NCBI GenBank assembly: GCA_029204225.1
Contig: CM055109.1
Span: 32,992,927-33,056,926 of the forward strand
DNA length: 64,000 nt
Source: Diphasiastrum complanatum
Taxonomy: Eukaryota > Streptophyta > Lycopodiopsida > Lycopodiales > Lycopodiaceae
Reading direction: 5' to 3'
Below, piece by piece: positions 13,101-23,266 of the stretch (positions within the stretch are counted from its first letter, which is position 1; each line of letters opens with the position of its first letter). The position numbers and the translations under genes are program-made. The notes beneath the pieces were generated by a model. The model worked only from the letters and a program-made list of their open reading frames with translations. It searched no databases and was not told where the DNA came from.

Positions 13101-16100
13101 CCATCTAGAAGCACATTGACTAAATAGCACTCCACCTTCTTGATCGACATCCCGGACTGCCAAGGACCAGCCATGCTTACACCTAATTAGGCAAAGCACA
13201 CCGACTCATCAGGCCCATGCTATCAGCCATCAATTACCAACGTGCCTTCCATGCAACCAATTGTAGAGCCCCGCGCTCCACCCAAAATCAATCTATGCTT
13301 ACGTACCTAACTAGGGAGCACTTTGCCTCTATCCTCCATGCAAATGACTGTTAGGCTGAACCAGTAACATATAACCATTCTTACATCCCTAAGGCAGCAC
13401 ACTACTTCATCAATGCCTCCATTTTGCAAGTCAATGTGATCTTGAGTTGACTTGTGTTTACACTTGAGAGGAAAAAAGTGCATATTGAGAGGAAATGATG
13501 GCAGATCATTGCATGTGAGCGTTTGGCATCCATCTATTCGTTGTTCCGGAGGCAGTGCTCACAAGGTTTACGGGATCAGGGTTGCGTATGGAAAAAATCG
13601 AAGAACGGAGATTTTTAGTAAGTGTAGGCTTCATAGAGAAATCCAAAGGCCAATGGTTCCTTAAGGCAGATTTTCCAAAACCTCGATAAGATTATATCCA
13701 CAATTTCGTGATGAAAAAAAATATAAAACAGACTTGAATTAGAAAAATGTTCTCGAAATACAATTTCCAGCAATCCAAATTATAAAGTACAAAGGTGAAT
13801 CTAAGCTTTGATAATTTGCAAGAAACAAGGCAGCTCTGTAGAAAAGCCAAAAACACACCTGAATCTGGCACCTTTAAAACCTCTAATCCAGCACCAGTAC
13901 TTTCACTGACCAGAACAACCTTATCCTTATGCTGCACCAGCTGTAAAGTAGAAGTATATTTCTGTGGATCTAACTGCACAAGCAACACAAAAATGACGAG
14001 CTTAAAATTTCTAAAAGGGGTACATATATAACGACGAACTAAAGGTAACCAAAGACTTGTTGCACCCCATTTCCCACACTTAACCATTATTAAGCTAGAA
14101 TGATTTGACATAAAGAAACTGCATTGTAGACCTTCTGTCTGTGTAGTTAAGCACAACAAGAAATAGCAAAGGATTAGTTCAGAAAGGTACATTATTGCGT
14201 CGAGCCTTTTTCAAATTCTCCCTTGTTCTTTTGCGAGCTGCAGATTTCTCAGCTTTGCTCATTCCATTGGTCTGCCATATTCAAGCCAAAAATTTGGTGC
14301 AAGCAAGCATTCCCAGCAGAAGTTTTTTGAGAATAGGGTAAAATGAGAGAAAAGCAAGACACTTTGCTCTTTGACAAATTTACATAATATTCAAATATGT
14401 AAGGCAAGGATGACAAGATATGCAAAACACGGAAAAGGAATAACCTGTGTATTGTTGTCATCAGCTGCAAGGTAGAATTTGGCAGGTATAAGCTCCACTA
14501 GTTTGTCAAAAACTGACAAAACAGCAAAAATTATTCATCAGTCACAGCTTTCAGATCTCCTGCTGTTTCTAACAAGCTGAATTTTACTTCACTCTCTACA
14601 GAATGATCTTCCAAATACGGTTTCACAATTGATTGTGACAAATGCACTTTTCAACTAATAACTTGCTATGTTATACATTCAGCCTGTGTTAGCTAAACTG
14701 TCAGCATTTTACAGAACTAGGGGACAAATCATGATCACATAAATCTGAGAATAATTTCTAAGAACAGCCTTTGTCCAGTTTCAGTTCGACAAAAGATCGC
14801 AACCACATAAATCTGAGGCAGTTTTGATTCTCAAACACTAGTTTCTGAGGTAGCATACTGTCCACCAGTTTCTGAGGTGGCAAATAGACACATCTTTTTT
14901 AATATTTGAAATGTATATAATTCATACCAATGTTGCACGTTCCGTTCCGGAACTTGATCCAGAACGCGATCCGGGGAATCCAATTAGGGTTTCCCTGAAT
15001 GCAATTTTTTTTTGTTTTTATTTTTTTTTGGGTGCCAATATGGGTATCAGATTAAAGGTGTTTTCAAGAGCAATTCACTTGCGTAGTTTGCTCGGAGTTC
15101 CAAAAAGAGTGCGATCCAATTTTGGGCCATTAAGTGATTCTTTATCGAACATTTCTATTTCTGTATTATGTCAAATGAGATCACATGGAACCGCGTATTG
15201 AATGACAGCGAACCAACAACAATTATGAAGCATAAGCACCCATCTCAAAGCTTGTGACAAAAACATGAGTCAACTCAACGTGCTCAACAAAATACGAGTA
15301 CATTATAGAATGCCAACAGTATATCTATCTATAATTAACCAAATCAAAACGGCTCTAGCCTCTATGCAATGTTATTTTTGCCTCTGTGCAGTTTATCAAT
15401 ACGTTCTTCTGATGCATTCATTGATAATTTCCGAGTTCATTTAATACTTACTAAACTATCCAAAAAAAAAATTCCATAACTCTTTTTTCCACAAAAAAAA
15501 AATTGGCCATAACTCTTGGATCGCTGACATTCCGGAACGCACGTTCCAGAATGATTTTGCAGTGGATCGCAATCTGCTGCAACATTGAAAGGTTTCTCCT
15601 GCTGGAATTGTTCAGAATATTGACCTGAAATCTGCTTTACTGGAGTTGATTCAATTTCCATAAAAACCTTCCATTTTTGTTTGTATTTTGAAAGATATTA
15701 TAGAGCATGAAAACTGTCGACTATGAGCCCAGGACATTTCAAACCACCAATCCCATGGAGGTCATGGAAGGCACTTTCGTTCAAGTTAGGTGAAATTCTT
15801 CTGTTTATTTCATTTAACTGCCATCTATGAGCTCACGGCACAGGCTTCACAGAATGGACTAGTACATTTTAGACAAGGCTCCTAATGGACAAGTAAAATC
15901 AATTTTACCATGTAGAAAAAAGACCTCTGCATGGTTATAATGTTGTGGACTCCGACCTTGGGGCTTTCCAGGGTTTAAGAAAACAAGCCTGAGGTCAGTA
16001 GAAAGCCCTCGGGCCAGGGCTTTCCAATATATTAAACATGCGTCGCCCTCAAAACTTAAAAGATTGGGCAATGCAGATTGACTTTGGAGACCTCAATATC

Positions 16101-16651
16101 CACTGTAATACTCTGCCCTGATTTTTGCCTTGCAGTCTGATTGCTTGTAATCCGCTGCCCTTAGAATAAAGTGCCCTTGAATTTGGAACCAGAAAAAATG
16201 GAGCTCTCTTGGATGAAATCCCAAATGCGAAGCCTTTTTTGGACGGAAAATGAAAATATGGAGCCCTGTTGGATAAAATCTATGACCTCTCTCTAGGAGT
16301 AAGTTTTGGGTAATAATTTCGCGATGCATATTAATCTTGGGGTTTCTCAGCATATCATAAAACTCCAGTTCATCATCTAGAGATAAAAAGCAAATTGCCA
16401 GTAATTTTCATAATATGCCTCTACACGCACATTACCTAATTTATCCAGATGCTAGCTAGGCGAACAAATATGAAGAAAAGACATGAACAAATATGAAGGG
16501 ATGCTTTGTGGTTAGACTGCAATAGGCTTGAAATAAACAAAGCCTTATACAAAACCAAACAAGGAAACAAAATTAATGCCTTACACAAACTGTGCGACTT
16601 GACGAGAGACCGCAAATCCAAAGGTGGCTGCGAGCCTACAGCCATACCCAT
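4122..16651 (-). CDS. SURF6: Surfeit locus protein 6 (SURF6/Rrp14) homologue, 11 exons
   Basis: This is a nucleolar RNA-binding protein of the SURF6/Rrp14 family, known for roles in rRNA processing and ribosome assembly. Exons (minus) are 16651-16585, 14512-14445, 14271-14191, 13973-13859, 9067-8823, 6709-6584, 6447-6403, 6109-6053, 5006-4930, 4634-4526 and 4184-4122. All introns are GT-AG, phases match, and the total is 1,053 nt (350 aa plus TGA). The N-terminal signature is [31 protein letters not shown] follows in exon 5. Exon 6 has [10 protein letters not shown], exon 8 [15 protein letters not shown], exon 9 [14 protein letters not shown], and the C-terminus ends [11 protein letters not shown]. 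The highly basic, coiled-coil-like C-terminal half is typical. The start at 16651 fits the short N-termini of plant homologues; an in-frame ATG at 16711 would add 20 residues. Intron 4 (4.8 kb) carries a Copia element. Splicing is inferred, not observed. Confidence 0.93.
9681..12560 (+). mobile_element. Decayed Copia element inside SURF6 intron 4
   Basis: The element lies antisense to SURF6 within its fourth intron. A gag start near 10265 reads [20 protein letters not shown], with a zinc-knuckle remnant ([14 protein letters not shown]) near 10480. A pol linker is open at 10666-11013 and a reverse transcriptase piece at 11492-11959. That piece holds QMDVK-like, [16 protein letters not shown] and LQYFLGIEV motifs. 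The catalytic YVDD box reads YVDL, so it is inactive. RNase H remnants ([19 protein letters not shown], translated with frame breaks) run to about 12415. Direct repeats around 9681-10020 and 12405-12560 share a 'catgatttttcact' block and a 'cactcctatcttgaatttgag' block, and may be LTR remains. Many stops and frameshifts show age. The limits are approximate. Confidence 0.75.
10406..10459. repeat. Perfect 21-bp inverted repeat (hairpin)
   Basis: Arms at 10406-10426 and 10439-10459 are exact reverse complements (ttttgtcatctcatttcctcc) around a 12-nt loop. The hairpin sits inside the decayed gag of the intron 4 Copia element, where the normal gag sequence between its N-terminus and zinc knuckle is missing. 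Confidence 0.9.
14925..15590. repeat. Possible inverted pair of CG-containing sequences in SURF6 intron 1
   Basis: The plus strand at about 14928-14980 ('aatgttgcacgttccgttccgg' and following 'gatcc' steps) resembles the reverse complement of about 15520-15588. That reads 'caatgttgcag' then 'ggaacgtgcgttccgg' and 'gcgatcc'. The match is partial, so this may be a small decayed inverted-repeat element or coincidence. The ORFs in this interval have no recognisable domains. Confidence 0.3.
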
Positions 16652-17016
16652 AGCAGCCGCTAGATTACACTGGATTGCCAGCCACCTCAAATAAGGAGTA
16701 AAAGAAGACACCCCCTTGTAAAATGAGCCTGCTCCTTATCTATATTGCACAACTGCTTTATCCAGGCCAAAAGTGGAAGTGCATACGAGAGCTTGCACCA
16801 GAACAATAGTCAAAACAGTAGTATTGTGGATTTAAACCCCATAAACTCAGCAAGTCACCACTCACTCACTGCATTCACCCTCATATGCTGATCAATTGTA
16901 AAAATCAGCCTCTAAAACTTCCTCCGTAAACTGAAAAAAACAAGTTTATGGCATACTCTGAAAGCTTTGGATCGCTTCCGCAGCATCAAAGAATTCGCAA
17001 TGGCTGCTTAGCTCAA

Positions 17017-17020
<4 letters not shown>

Positions 17021-17080
<60 letters not shown>
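17021..17080. repeat. C-run plus (TC)n microsatellite
   Basis: A run of ten C is followed by 25 TC units, about 370 nt upstream of the SURF6 start codon. It therefore lies in or near its promoter region. (TC)n tracts are common near plant promoters, but a regulatory role here is not shown. Confidence 0.95.
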
Positions 17081-17084
<4 letters not shown>

Positions 17085-18650
17085 TTGTATGTTTGAAACC
17101 CTAATTTTGCTTTTAGATATTTCTCCGTCTTTGGGCTCCAAAACCCTACTTTGGCCATTCAACTATTTTAAGCACATGTTTTAACTTGGTATCAATCTAT
17201 ACATAAGTTGCCCTTGTTCTACAATTTGCTCATGCCACGATGCAAAGCCCACATTTTTCTTTCTAAATTACCATCCGTCATTGCATCTATCATCAACGTA
17301 TTTCTTTTGCATTGCAACGTTCGCAAGTGTTTTTAATTCTTCGACGAGCTCAATTTGCAGGAGCGGTTGTTTCAAAGCTTCTTGCCTTAACTCTTAGTGA
17401 CAATATTCTAGTTAGTGATTTTAACCAAGCAGTTAATTTAATGTCTTAAGTTTTATTAAGTCTTTCAACCTAATTTCTCTTTGTAGTTCAATATTATCAT
17501 TCTATATACTTTCATCTTTTTGTTCATTGATGGGTTTTCCCATACATTTTTCAATCAATAATAAGCACTTTTAGTATTCACTATCGGTATTGGGAATGGT
17601 CTTTTTAGTGACCTTTGCTCACATTTTTCAATCAATGGCACGCACTTTTTGTATTGGGCATGGTCTTTTTAGTGACCTTTACATCCAATACAACAAACAT
17701 AAAATTATGGCAATGTAGACACTTGTTATATGGGAGAATGGTCCTTATAGTAACCTTTACATGCGGTAAAATGGTCGTAGACTTATGGCCTCGTTTTACA
17801 CCATTTTACCGATTTGTAAAAGTCACCAAAAGGCTTTTCGTAAGTGTAAAGAATTGTCTTGGCATTTTACATTACAAAATATTTTAATGGCCCATAGATT
17901 TTCAAGTTTTATGAGGTTTAATGCACTGCTCCAAAATTTTTATGGACATCTAATAAGCTGTAAACTCTAAAATGCTTTTGAAAGTGGACTTCAAGATTTC
18001 ATAATGTGTCACATGTCACTTTCACAAATAATAATCTACATTACATATTATTTTGCAATCATCTTTCACAAACTAACTCATACACAAAGTTGAAATTGTA
18101 ATATCCATAGGAATGAAGTTCTTTATATGATTCAACGCACTTCAAACATACAAAATAAAATATCAAGATGTAGGAGGGTTTGCGGATCTCAAGGCGACGC
18201 TAACCCTAGTTAGAAGTTAATAAGTTAGAGGGATTTGGCACCCTGTGTGTGTAAGTCCAGTCCGATGATCACATCGTTATTTGATTAGTTAGAAGTTAAT
18301 ATAAGGACTTTAAGCCATTTTGCGGGACTTTCATTGTCGCAAGGCCTAATAGTCAAGTTAGTGAATAAAACGGGCTCTCCCCAAAATTCAAATTTCAAAT
18401 AATAAGGGAGGTGGAAATTGGCCAATAGGATTTGAGGCCAAAGCCCTAGAATTCACTATATACAATAGTGATTTCAAGTTATTGTTTACACTTTCACTCT
18501 TCATTTCAATACAAGTAGGTTGAGCCTCTTATGGAATTGATATGGAATGTCCTTGCTCTTCTTCTTTCTTCCTCCATCTCTCATGTTTTCTTTGGATTTG
18601 CTAATTGTTGGATTTGATGCTTATTGGAGTTTATCTTTATTATACTTTAT
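17081..18650. other. AT-rich intergenic region with weak tandem repeats
   Basis: No gene is recognised. About 17540-17770 repeats a phrase of the type 'ggtctttttagtgaccttt' three times (near 17599, 17662 and 17739), with 'acatttttcaatcaat' before the first two. This suggests a short degenerate tandem array. About 18225-18310 contains a phrase ('ggcacc-tg-gtgtaagtcca-tcc') that recurs near 46610. Confidence 0.5.
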
Positions 18651-18654
18651 TTTA

Positions 18655-18656
<2 letters not shown>

Positions 18657-18717
<61 letters not shown>
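18657..18717. repeat. Compound (GT)n-(GA)n microsatellite
   Basis: About 15 GT units switch directly to about 15 GA units. Confidence 0.95.
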
Positions 18718-18720
<3 letters not shown>

Positions 18721-18924
18721 AAGATTCATCATTGCTTGAGTAGTGTTAATTGCTAGTGTTAATGGATCGTAGTGTTAATGGTTAGTATTAGATGTGGATC
18801 ATAAGCGTGTGCTTGATTATGAACTATGTTATCACTCTCATGGGAACGAATCTCCGTGTGACAACAAGGTAATCCTCTTCTTCTTCTTGATGCTTGAGTG
18901 TTTGGATCTAGGGCAAGATCACTC

Positions 18925-19290
18925 TCAATTGCATCTGCCAAATACCATCCCCAGTGCATTCGACGCCCATCTGCATTTGCATCTGACACCTTTCATCTAA
19001 ATTTACATCTGCACTCTCATCTGCATTTGCATCCGACGTTTCATCTGCATTTGCATCCGCCACTACATTTTTTACTGCATTCCACACAATATCTGACAAA
19101 TCCCAGCATTTCACTCTACATTATTGTTGCATCCGCCAAATCAATTCCACTTTGCATCAAACATCCATCTCAATTTGCATCCGACGCCTTCCTAGTTCTA
19201 TCTCACGATTCTGTAACCTTTTTTTTTTTTCAATTTTTTACGAATTTTCATTTTTTCGCGAATTTTTTCATCATTTTCGCGAATTTTAAA
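18925..19290 (+). repeat. GCATCCGAC-type repeats and T-rich leader of the ParB-methyltransferase remnant
   Basis: Variants of 'catctgcatttgcatccgac' recur about seven times between 18928 and 19185. A T-rich stretch with 'ttttttcgcgaat' words follows, directly before the first coding homology near 19290. The phrase 'tttgcatccgacgcctt-ctagtt' recurs at about 23680, again before a T-rich CG-studded tract. The reverse-complement word (gtcggatgca) recurs at 34880-35140. I read this as the leader of a repeat family. The open frame through it reflects composition, not a protein. Confidence 0.6.
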
Positions 19291-20777
19291 GTAAGAGAAC
19301 CAAATGAAACACATGTACATGACCTAAAAATAAAATTTAAAGATCATACACAGGCCATAGTTACCCCATTTGTTGGTTTGGTTGATCCCAATGAATGCAA
19401 CAACGTTGCAAATTTTGATTATTCTTTATTAGATTCATATCATTTTTTTTGTTCTTGGGGGCATAGATAGTTTACAAGCCCGAAAACAGTTATCTCAAGA
19501 GTAACCCCATATTTCGTCCTTTCGAATTGTGAGTGCAATTGCATTTGCTGGCTTCACCCATGATTAGCATAGGTGCTTATTAATTTTTTTTTTATATATT
19601 TTATGTCTCCTATGCTAAGGATAGCTTTTTCTTTATTTAATTATTTCTTTTTGATATTTTAAGTCTCCTATTCTGTTTTATATTTTATGTCTCCCATGCT
19701 AAGCATAGCTTTTTCTTTTTCAGTCTCCCGAAGATAAGAAAAACAAAGTCCTTTCAAAGCAATTCAAGAGACATATTTTGAAAGCCAAAGCAGAAAAAAA
19801 GGACATGGAGAGATTAGCATAGGGTGAGACCATTGGGGAGGAGGATCCATTAGAGACCTACCTTCCCAAAAGTGTTGATGATCAACCATGCATTTAACTC
19901 AGTTGAAGAGGATGATTGTAGAGAAATTTCAAAATTTTTAAAGAAAAGACCTTATACACTCTGCATTGTCTATATTCCATATGAATTTCAGTTGAAGGAA
20001 TCATTAAATGATGATTCCCCCTTTAAATTCACTGAAAAGCATAGTTTCATGCAGGATTTTTATTTTAGTTTTTTATTTTAAAGTTAAATTTTTTTATTTA
20101 TTTTACTTGTAATGTTCCATGTTAGATACAAGTCCAATGTCAGAAACTCGGGAGGAGCACGCCTTTGCAATGAAATAGAATACATAACCATCGGTTATTA
20201 TTCTTTGGATGGCAAACGTTTGATGCTTCATTACAACACTTCCGGATTGACAAGTTTTGGAAACTTGTTCCAATATCCAGCCGTGACCAAAAAACTCAAG
20301 AATCCAATGACAAGTTCCGTGGTTTGTCCCTACCAAAAGCCACAACAATTAATTAATCATTTAATTGATATTTTTTCTCACCCAACTGATTGGATTTTGG
20401 ATTTATTTAGCGGTAGCGGCACCACAAGTGCATGTGTTGTTCAAAAAGACAAACATGTTGCTGTAGTAGATTTAGATTCTAATTTAGTTGATTTTATAAA
20501 AATGAGAATGAAATTTCTTTCAGTTTTGCCAAATGAACTATCTAAGGTGGGAAAGACTTTAGAAAGCGAGGACTCAGTGATTCTCTTGTCCAAGGAATCC
20601 CAACCTCCTACTAGCGAAAAAGTAGGCGATACAGAAAAATTTGCTGATGTCTTGGTTCAAGATTATAATGTGGTTATGGTAGTCGAGAAAACTTTAGAAG
20701 AGGTGTCACTTGAAACTACAGTGGCTACTCAAGAAAATGAAAAAGATGTAAATAACTTTGATAATTTTTGGGAATAA
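19290..20777 (+). pseudogene. Broken ParB-like / beta-class DNA methyltransferase fusion gene
   Basis: The first segment (19290-19570) reads like a ParB/sulfiredoxin-type domain. It has FVGLVDPNEC, then, after a frameshift in the eight-T run at 19443, a GGIDSLQARKQL box like ParB GG-H-R, and an SAIAFAGFTHD segment with two stops. A probable intron ends at the acceptor before 19724. A lysine-rich exon and a segment with LCIVYIPYEF follow (19872-20060); this sits where methyltransferase motif IV (DPPY) should be, so the catalytic box is altered. A second probable intron ends near 20130. The last exon, open to 20777, has ITIGYYS, motif X (CPYQKP) and motif I (DLFSGSGTT, 20400-20426), then VVDLDS. 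The order IV-X-I is that of beta-class N6-adenine/N4-cytosine methyltransferases. The acidic tail ends NNFDNFWE. At least one frameshift and three stops make activity unlikely. Confidence 0.72.
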
Positions 20778-20998
20778 GAAATTCTCTTTTGTTTCAAAAA
20801 CTAATTGCGTTTATATTTTTTGATGTATTGTGTTTTGAATTTTTTTTTATTAATTTAATATTCTTAAATTTATTTTTTAAGAATTTAAAATATTTTAAAA
20901 ATTCTAACATTGATAATCATTAGCAAAACTAAAATTGTAATGATTTGTCAAGTTTATAATATTTTAATTTTGGATGTGTTCTCAAAGTAAATTTGGTC
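20778..20998. other. AT-rich spacer after the methyltransferase remnant
   Basis: This is very AT-rich sequence with no coding signal. It may contain the 3' end of the repeat family, but no polyadenylation signal can be fixed. Confidence 0.4.
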
Positions 20999-21387
20999 TT
21001 ATCGCAAACAAGCTGAATGGATCCAATTATCATTTGTAGCTTGAAGATGACACAGAAGGCTCAAAGTAGAAGTCGAAGGATGGTAAAGCTTTTGCGCTTA
21101 TTATTCTCAATATATTAGACACTCAGATTGGACACATATCTGAAGCCAAAACTTTGAAAGAAGTATGGGACATCCTAAGCTTACTATATGATGTGAAGGA
21201 CGTAACTTCTAAGTTACATCTACGAAGAAAATTTTTCACCCCCAAGATGTCAAATAATGATTCTCTTCAGAATCATACTAACCAATTTAAGAATGTCTTG
21301 CAATAGATGGCTGCTGTTAAATTAGTCATAGACAAATATTTTTTGCAGTCTTTCCATGTACTTCAAGCTTGACTCTGTTGACTCTAG
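20999..21387 (+). mobile_element. Copia gag fragment, cut by an LTR insertion
   Basis: The plus-strand frame reads NKLNGSNYHL, then HISEAKTLKEVWDILSLLYD and LHLRRKFFTPKMSNNDSL. This is the Copia gag core (UBN2-type) with in-frame stops. It resembles the gag on the minus strand near 58400 (LHLRRKFFTFSMSDSTTI). It breaks off where an LTR begins at 21388, so that LTR probably landed inside it. Confidence 0.7.
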
Positions 21388-22055
21388 TGTTAAATTTCAG
21401 AGTTTTGGAGTGAATTTGATCTACAAATGATCACAAAGAGTGATTGCTATCTTGGGATCTTGATCTATATCAAGACTAGCTTTCAAATCTAGCTTCTACT
21501 TGACAATCTTTGTGATTCCAAGCAAGAACAATAAAGAAATGATGATCCACGGCTTCACACGTGTGAAGTATAGCTACTGTATGGCCTGATAATAGAGAAA
21601 TAGTTTACTTATGATTTACTAAGCATTCATTCACAAAGAAAGTGCTATAGAGAGTGAAAACACCAAGATTGCTTCACAAACCAATGTATCTCATTTTTTT
21701 TTTTCACAATGGATCCATCATGGATCAAGTACACAATCACCATAATCTCTCTCTAAGCTGCATCTAGCACGTGTGAGACAGCTCATTGTACTCATCCATA
21801 TCCACTTTGGATAAGATCTATCAAGTTTGCCACATCATCCATTGGTGGTTTGTGTTGACCTTCTAAATTCCTACAATCTAGGTCCTAACTCCTATAATTT
21901 AGGAGATGTCATATTTGACTCAAATGAAAGCTAATCAAAATGGATCTAAATATTACAAGTGTCATTTCACATGTGTGGACAGGTCCTCACACGTGTGGAT
22001 CCACATAGATGTCAAATATATCAAAAAACCATGTGAAAATTGTTAAATTCTAACA
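21388..22055 (-). repeat. Copia 3' LTR (minus-strand element)
   Basis: Read on the minus strand, the LTR starts TGTTAGAATTT at 22055, directly after a polypurine tract (AATTGAGGAGGAG). It ends at 21388 in the complement of TGTTAAATTT, giving short terminal inverted repeats starting TGTTA. Length is 668 nt. It follows the RNase H-bearing pol end at 22063-22986, as a 3' LTR should. The internal text carries 'cacacgtgtgaggacc' words. The matching 5' LTR is not in the window. Confidence 0.75.
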
Positions 22056-22062
22056 CTCCTCC

Positions 22063-22986
22063 TCAATTTTTACATGATACATCTATAGTACATCTATCTA
22101 CAACTCCTAAGGCTGATCTTAACTTGATAAATGAAGCCTTTGGAAAGGCTTTAGTGAGTAGATTAGCAAGGCAATCTGAAGAAGCTACATGATGTAGCTT
22201 GATCTCCTTTGCTTGAACATTTTTCCTCACAAAATGGTGAGCAATCTCTATGTGCTTGCTCCTTGCATGGAATGTGGGATTGGTTGCTAATGCTTGGCTT
22301 GATTGGTTGTCACCAAATATTATTGGCTGCTTCTCGGCCTCCATGACTTGCAACTCCACCAAAAGCCTCTTCAACCATAAGATCTCCTTGGTTGTTGATG
22401 TTAATGCCTTGTATTCCGACTCGGTTGAAGATAGAGAAATTGTGTCTTGCTTTTTGGAAAGCCAAGACACTATGCCATTGCAAAGAAAGGTAACAAAAGC
22501 ACTTGTGGACCTCCTATCCACTTTATCACCTACAACATCAGCATCCAAATATGCAGTCAAGGCAAGATTAGATCCATCAAACAAAATTCCAACATTCTTG
22601 GTGTCCGAGATGTACCTCAACACCCTTTTTGCATTTTTCCAATGACAAACCAATGGATTTTGCATAGATTGGCTTAGTACACCCACACTATAACTTGGAT
22701 CAGGCCTAGTTATAGTAAGATAGATCGAGGAGCCTACAAGTCTTCTATATAGTGTGATGTCCTCAAAGGATGCTTCATCATCACTATTAGAAACTTTTAC
22801 ATTTTGCTCCATCGGAGTTTCTACTCCTTTACAATCTTTCATCTCAAACTTTTCTAAAATAGAAGAAGCATATTTGGATTGACAAATAAAACTCAAATCT
22901 TTGCTTCTTGAAACTTGTGTTCCTAATATGAAATAAAGATTACCAAGATCCACCATCTTAAACTCTTTAGATAATGCTACTTTCAC
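22063..22986 (-). mobile_element. Copia pol C-terminus: reverse transcriptase end and RNase H
   Basis: The open frame of 307 codons starts at the RT motif EFKMVDLGNLYFILGTQV, passes GVETPMEQN, RRLVGSSIYLTITRPD and AKRVLRYISDT, and enters RNase H. That domain has YLDADVVGD (catalytic Asp), WLSKKQDTISLSSTESEYKAL (catalytic Glu), FGDNQSSQALATNPTFHARSKHIEI and the terminal LANLLTKAF. The frame is undamaged, so this is a fairly recent fragment. The upstream gag, protease, integrase and most of RT are missing: its 5' side meets a LINE fragment near 23039. The polypurine tract and 3' LTR follow directly. Confidence 0.9.
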
Positions 22987-23038
22987 TTCTTGTATACCAT
23001 CATGATCATTTCCACTAGCACAATGTAACAGGCATATC

Positions 23039-23266
23039 TCAGAATAAACAATGATATCTCCCTCTGATCTCGTAATAGATAGGGCATCGAAAGATGAAGT
23101 GCTCCTCAGACTCTATCTCATGTAAAGAGCATAACTTACAGATCCTCTCCTCTCGAAATACTCTGGAAACATCCGGATTCAATCCCAAGCAAATGTGAAG
23201 AAATACGAAGCTGACCAAGTATGAACCTGAGGCCATGAGACAATCCAAAACGTCATTTTTTCGCAA
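23039..23266 (-). mobile_element. LINE (non-LTR) tail with zinc-binding domain
   Basis: A 75-codon minus-strand ORF ends in CKLCSLHEIESEEHFIFRCP followed by IYYEIRGRY. This is the reverse-transcriptase zinc-binding tail (zf-RVT type, C-X2-C ... E-E-H-X-hydrophobic-X-C-P) seen at the end of many LINE polymerases. The segment before it (GSYLVSFVFLHICLGLNPD) is also typical. No reverse transcriptase core is present here. The region beyond it at 23250 is T-rich repeat. Confidence 0.6.

Noticed and set aside
14911-15201. 96-codon plus-strand ORF
   Set aside because: It lies antisense inside SURF6 intron 1, with no recognisable domain and a T-rich core.
16436-16711. Independent 91-codon minus-strand gene
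   Set aside because: Its middle is SURF6 exon 1. The rest reads into the intron past a GTAAGG donor at 16584.
18898-19290. First half of a 190-codon plus-strand ORF
   Set aside because: It reads through word repeats (His/Leu-rich) and a T tract. Only the last part, from about 19290, shows protein homology, and that is treated with the ParB-methyltransferase remnant.
19290-20777. Bacterial contamination as the source of the methyltransferase
   Set aside because: It is AT-rich like its surroundings, broken by frameshifts and stops, has splice-like boundaries, and sits among plant repeats. Contamination would be expected to be intact and compact.
22250-22677. Plus-strand ORFs
   Set aside because: They are antisense shadows of the Copia RNase H frame at 22063-22986.
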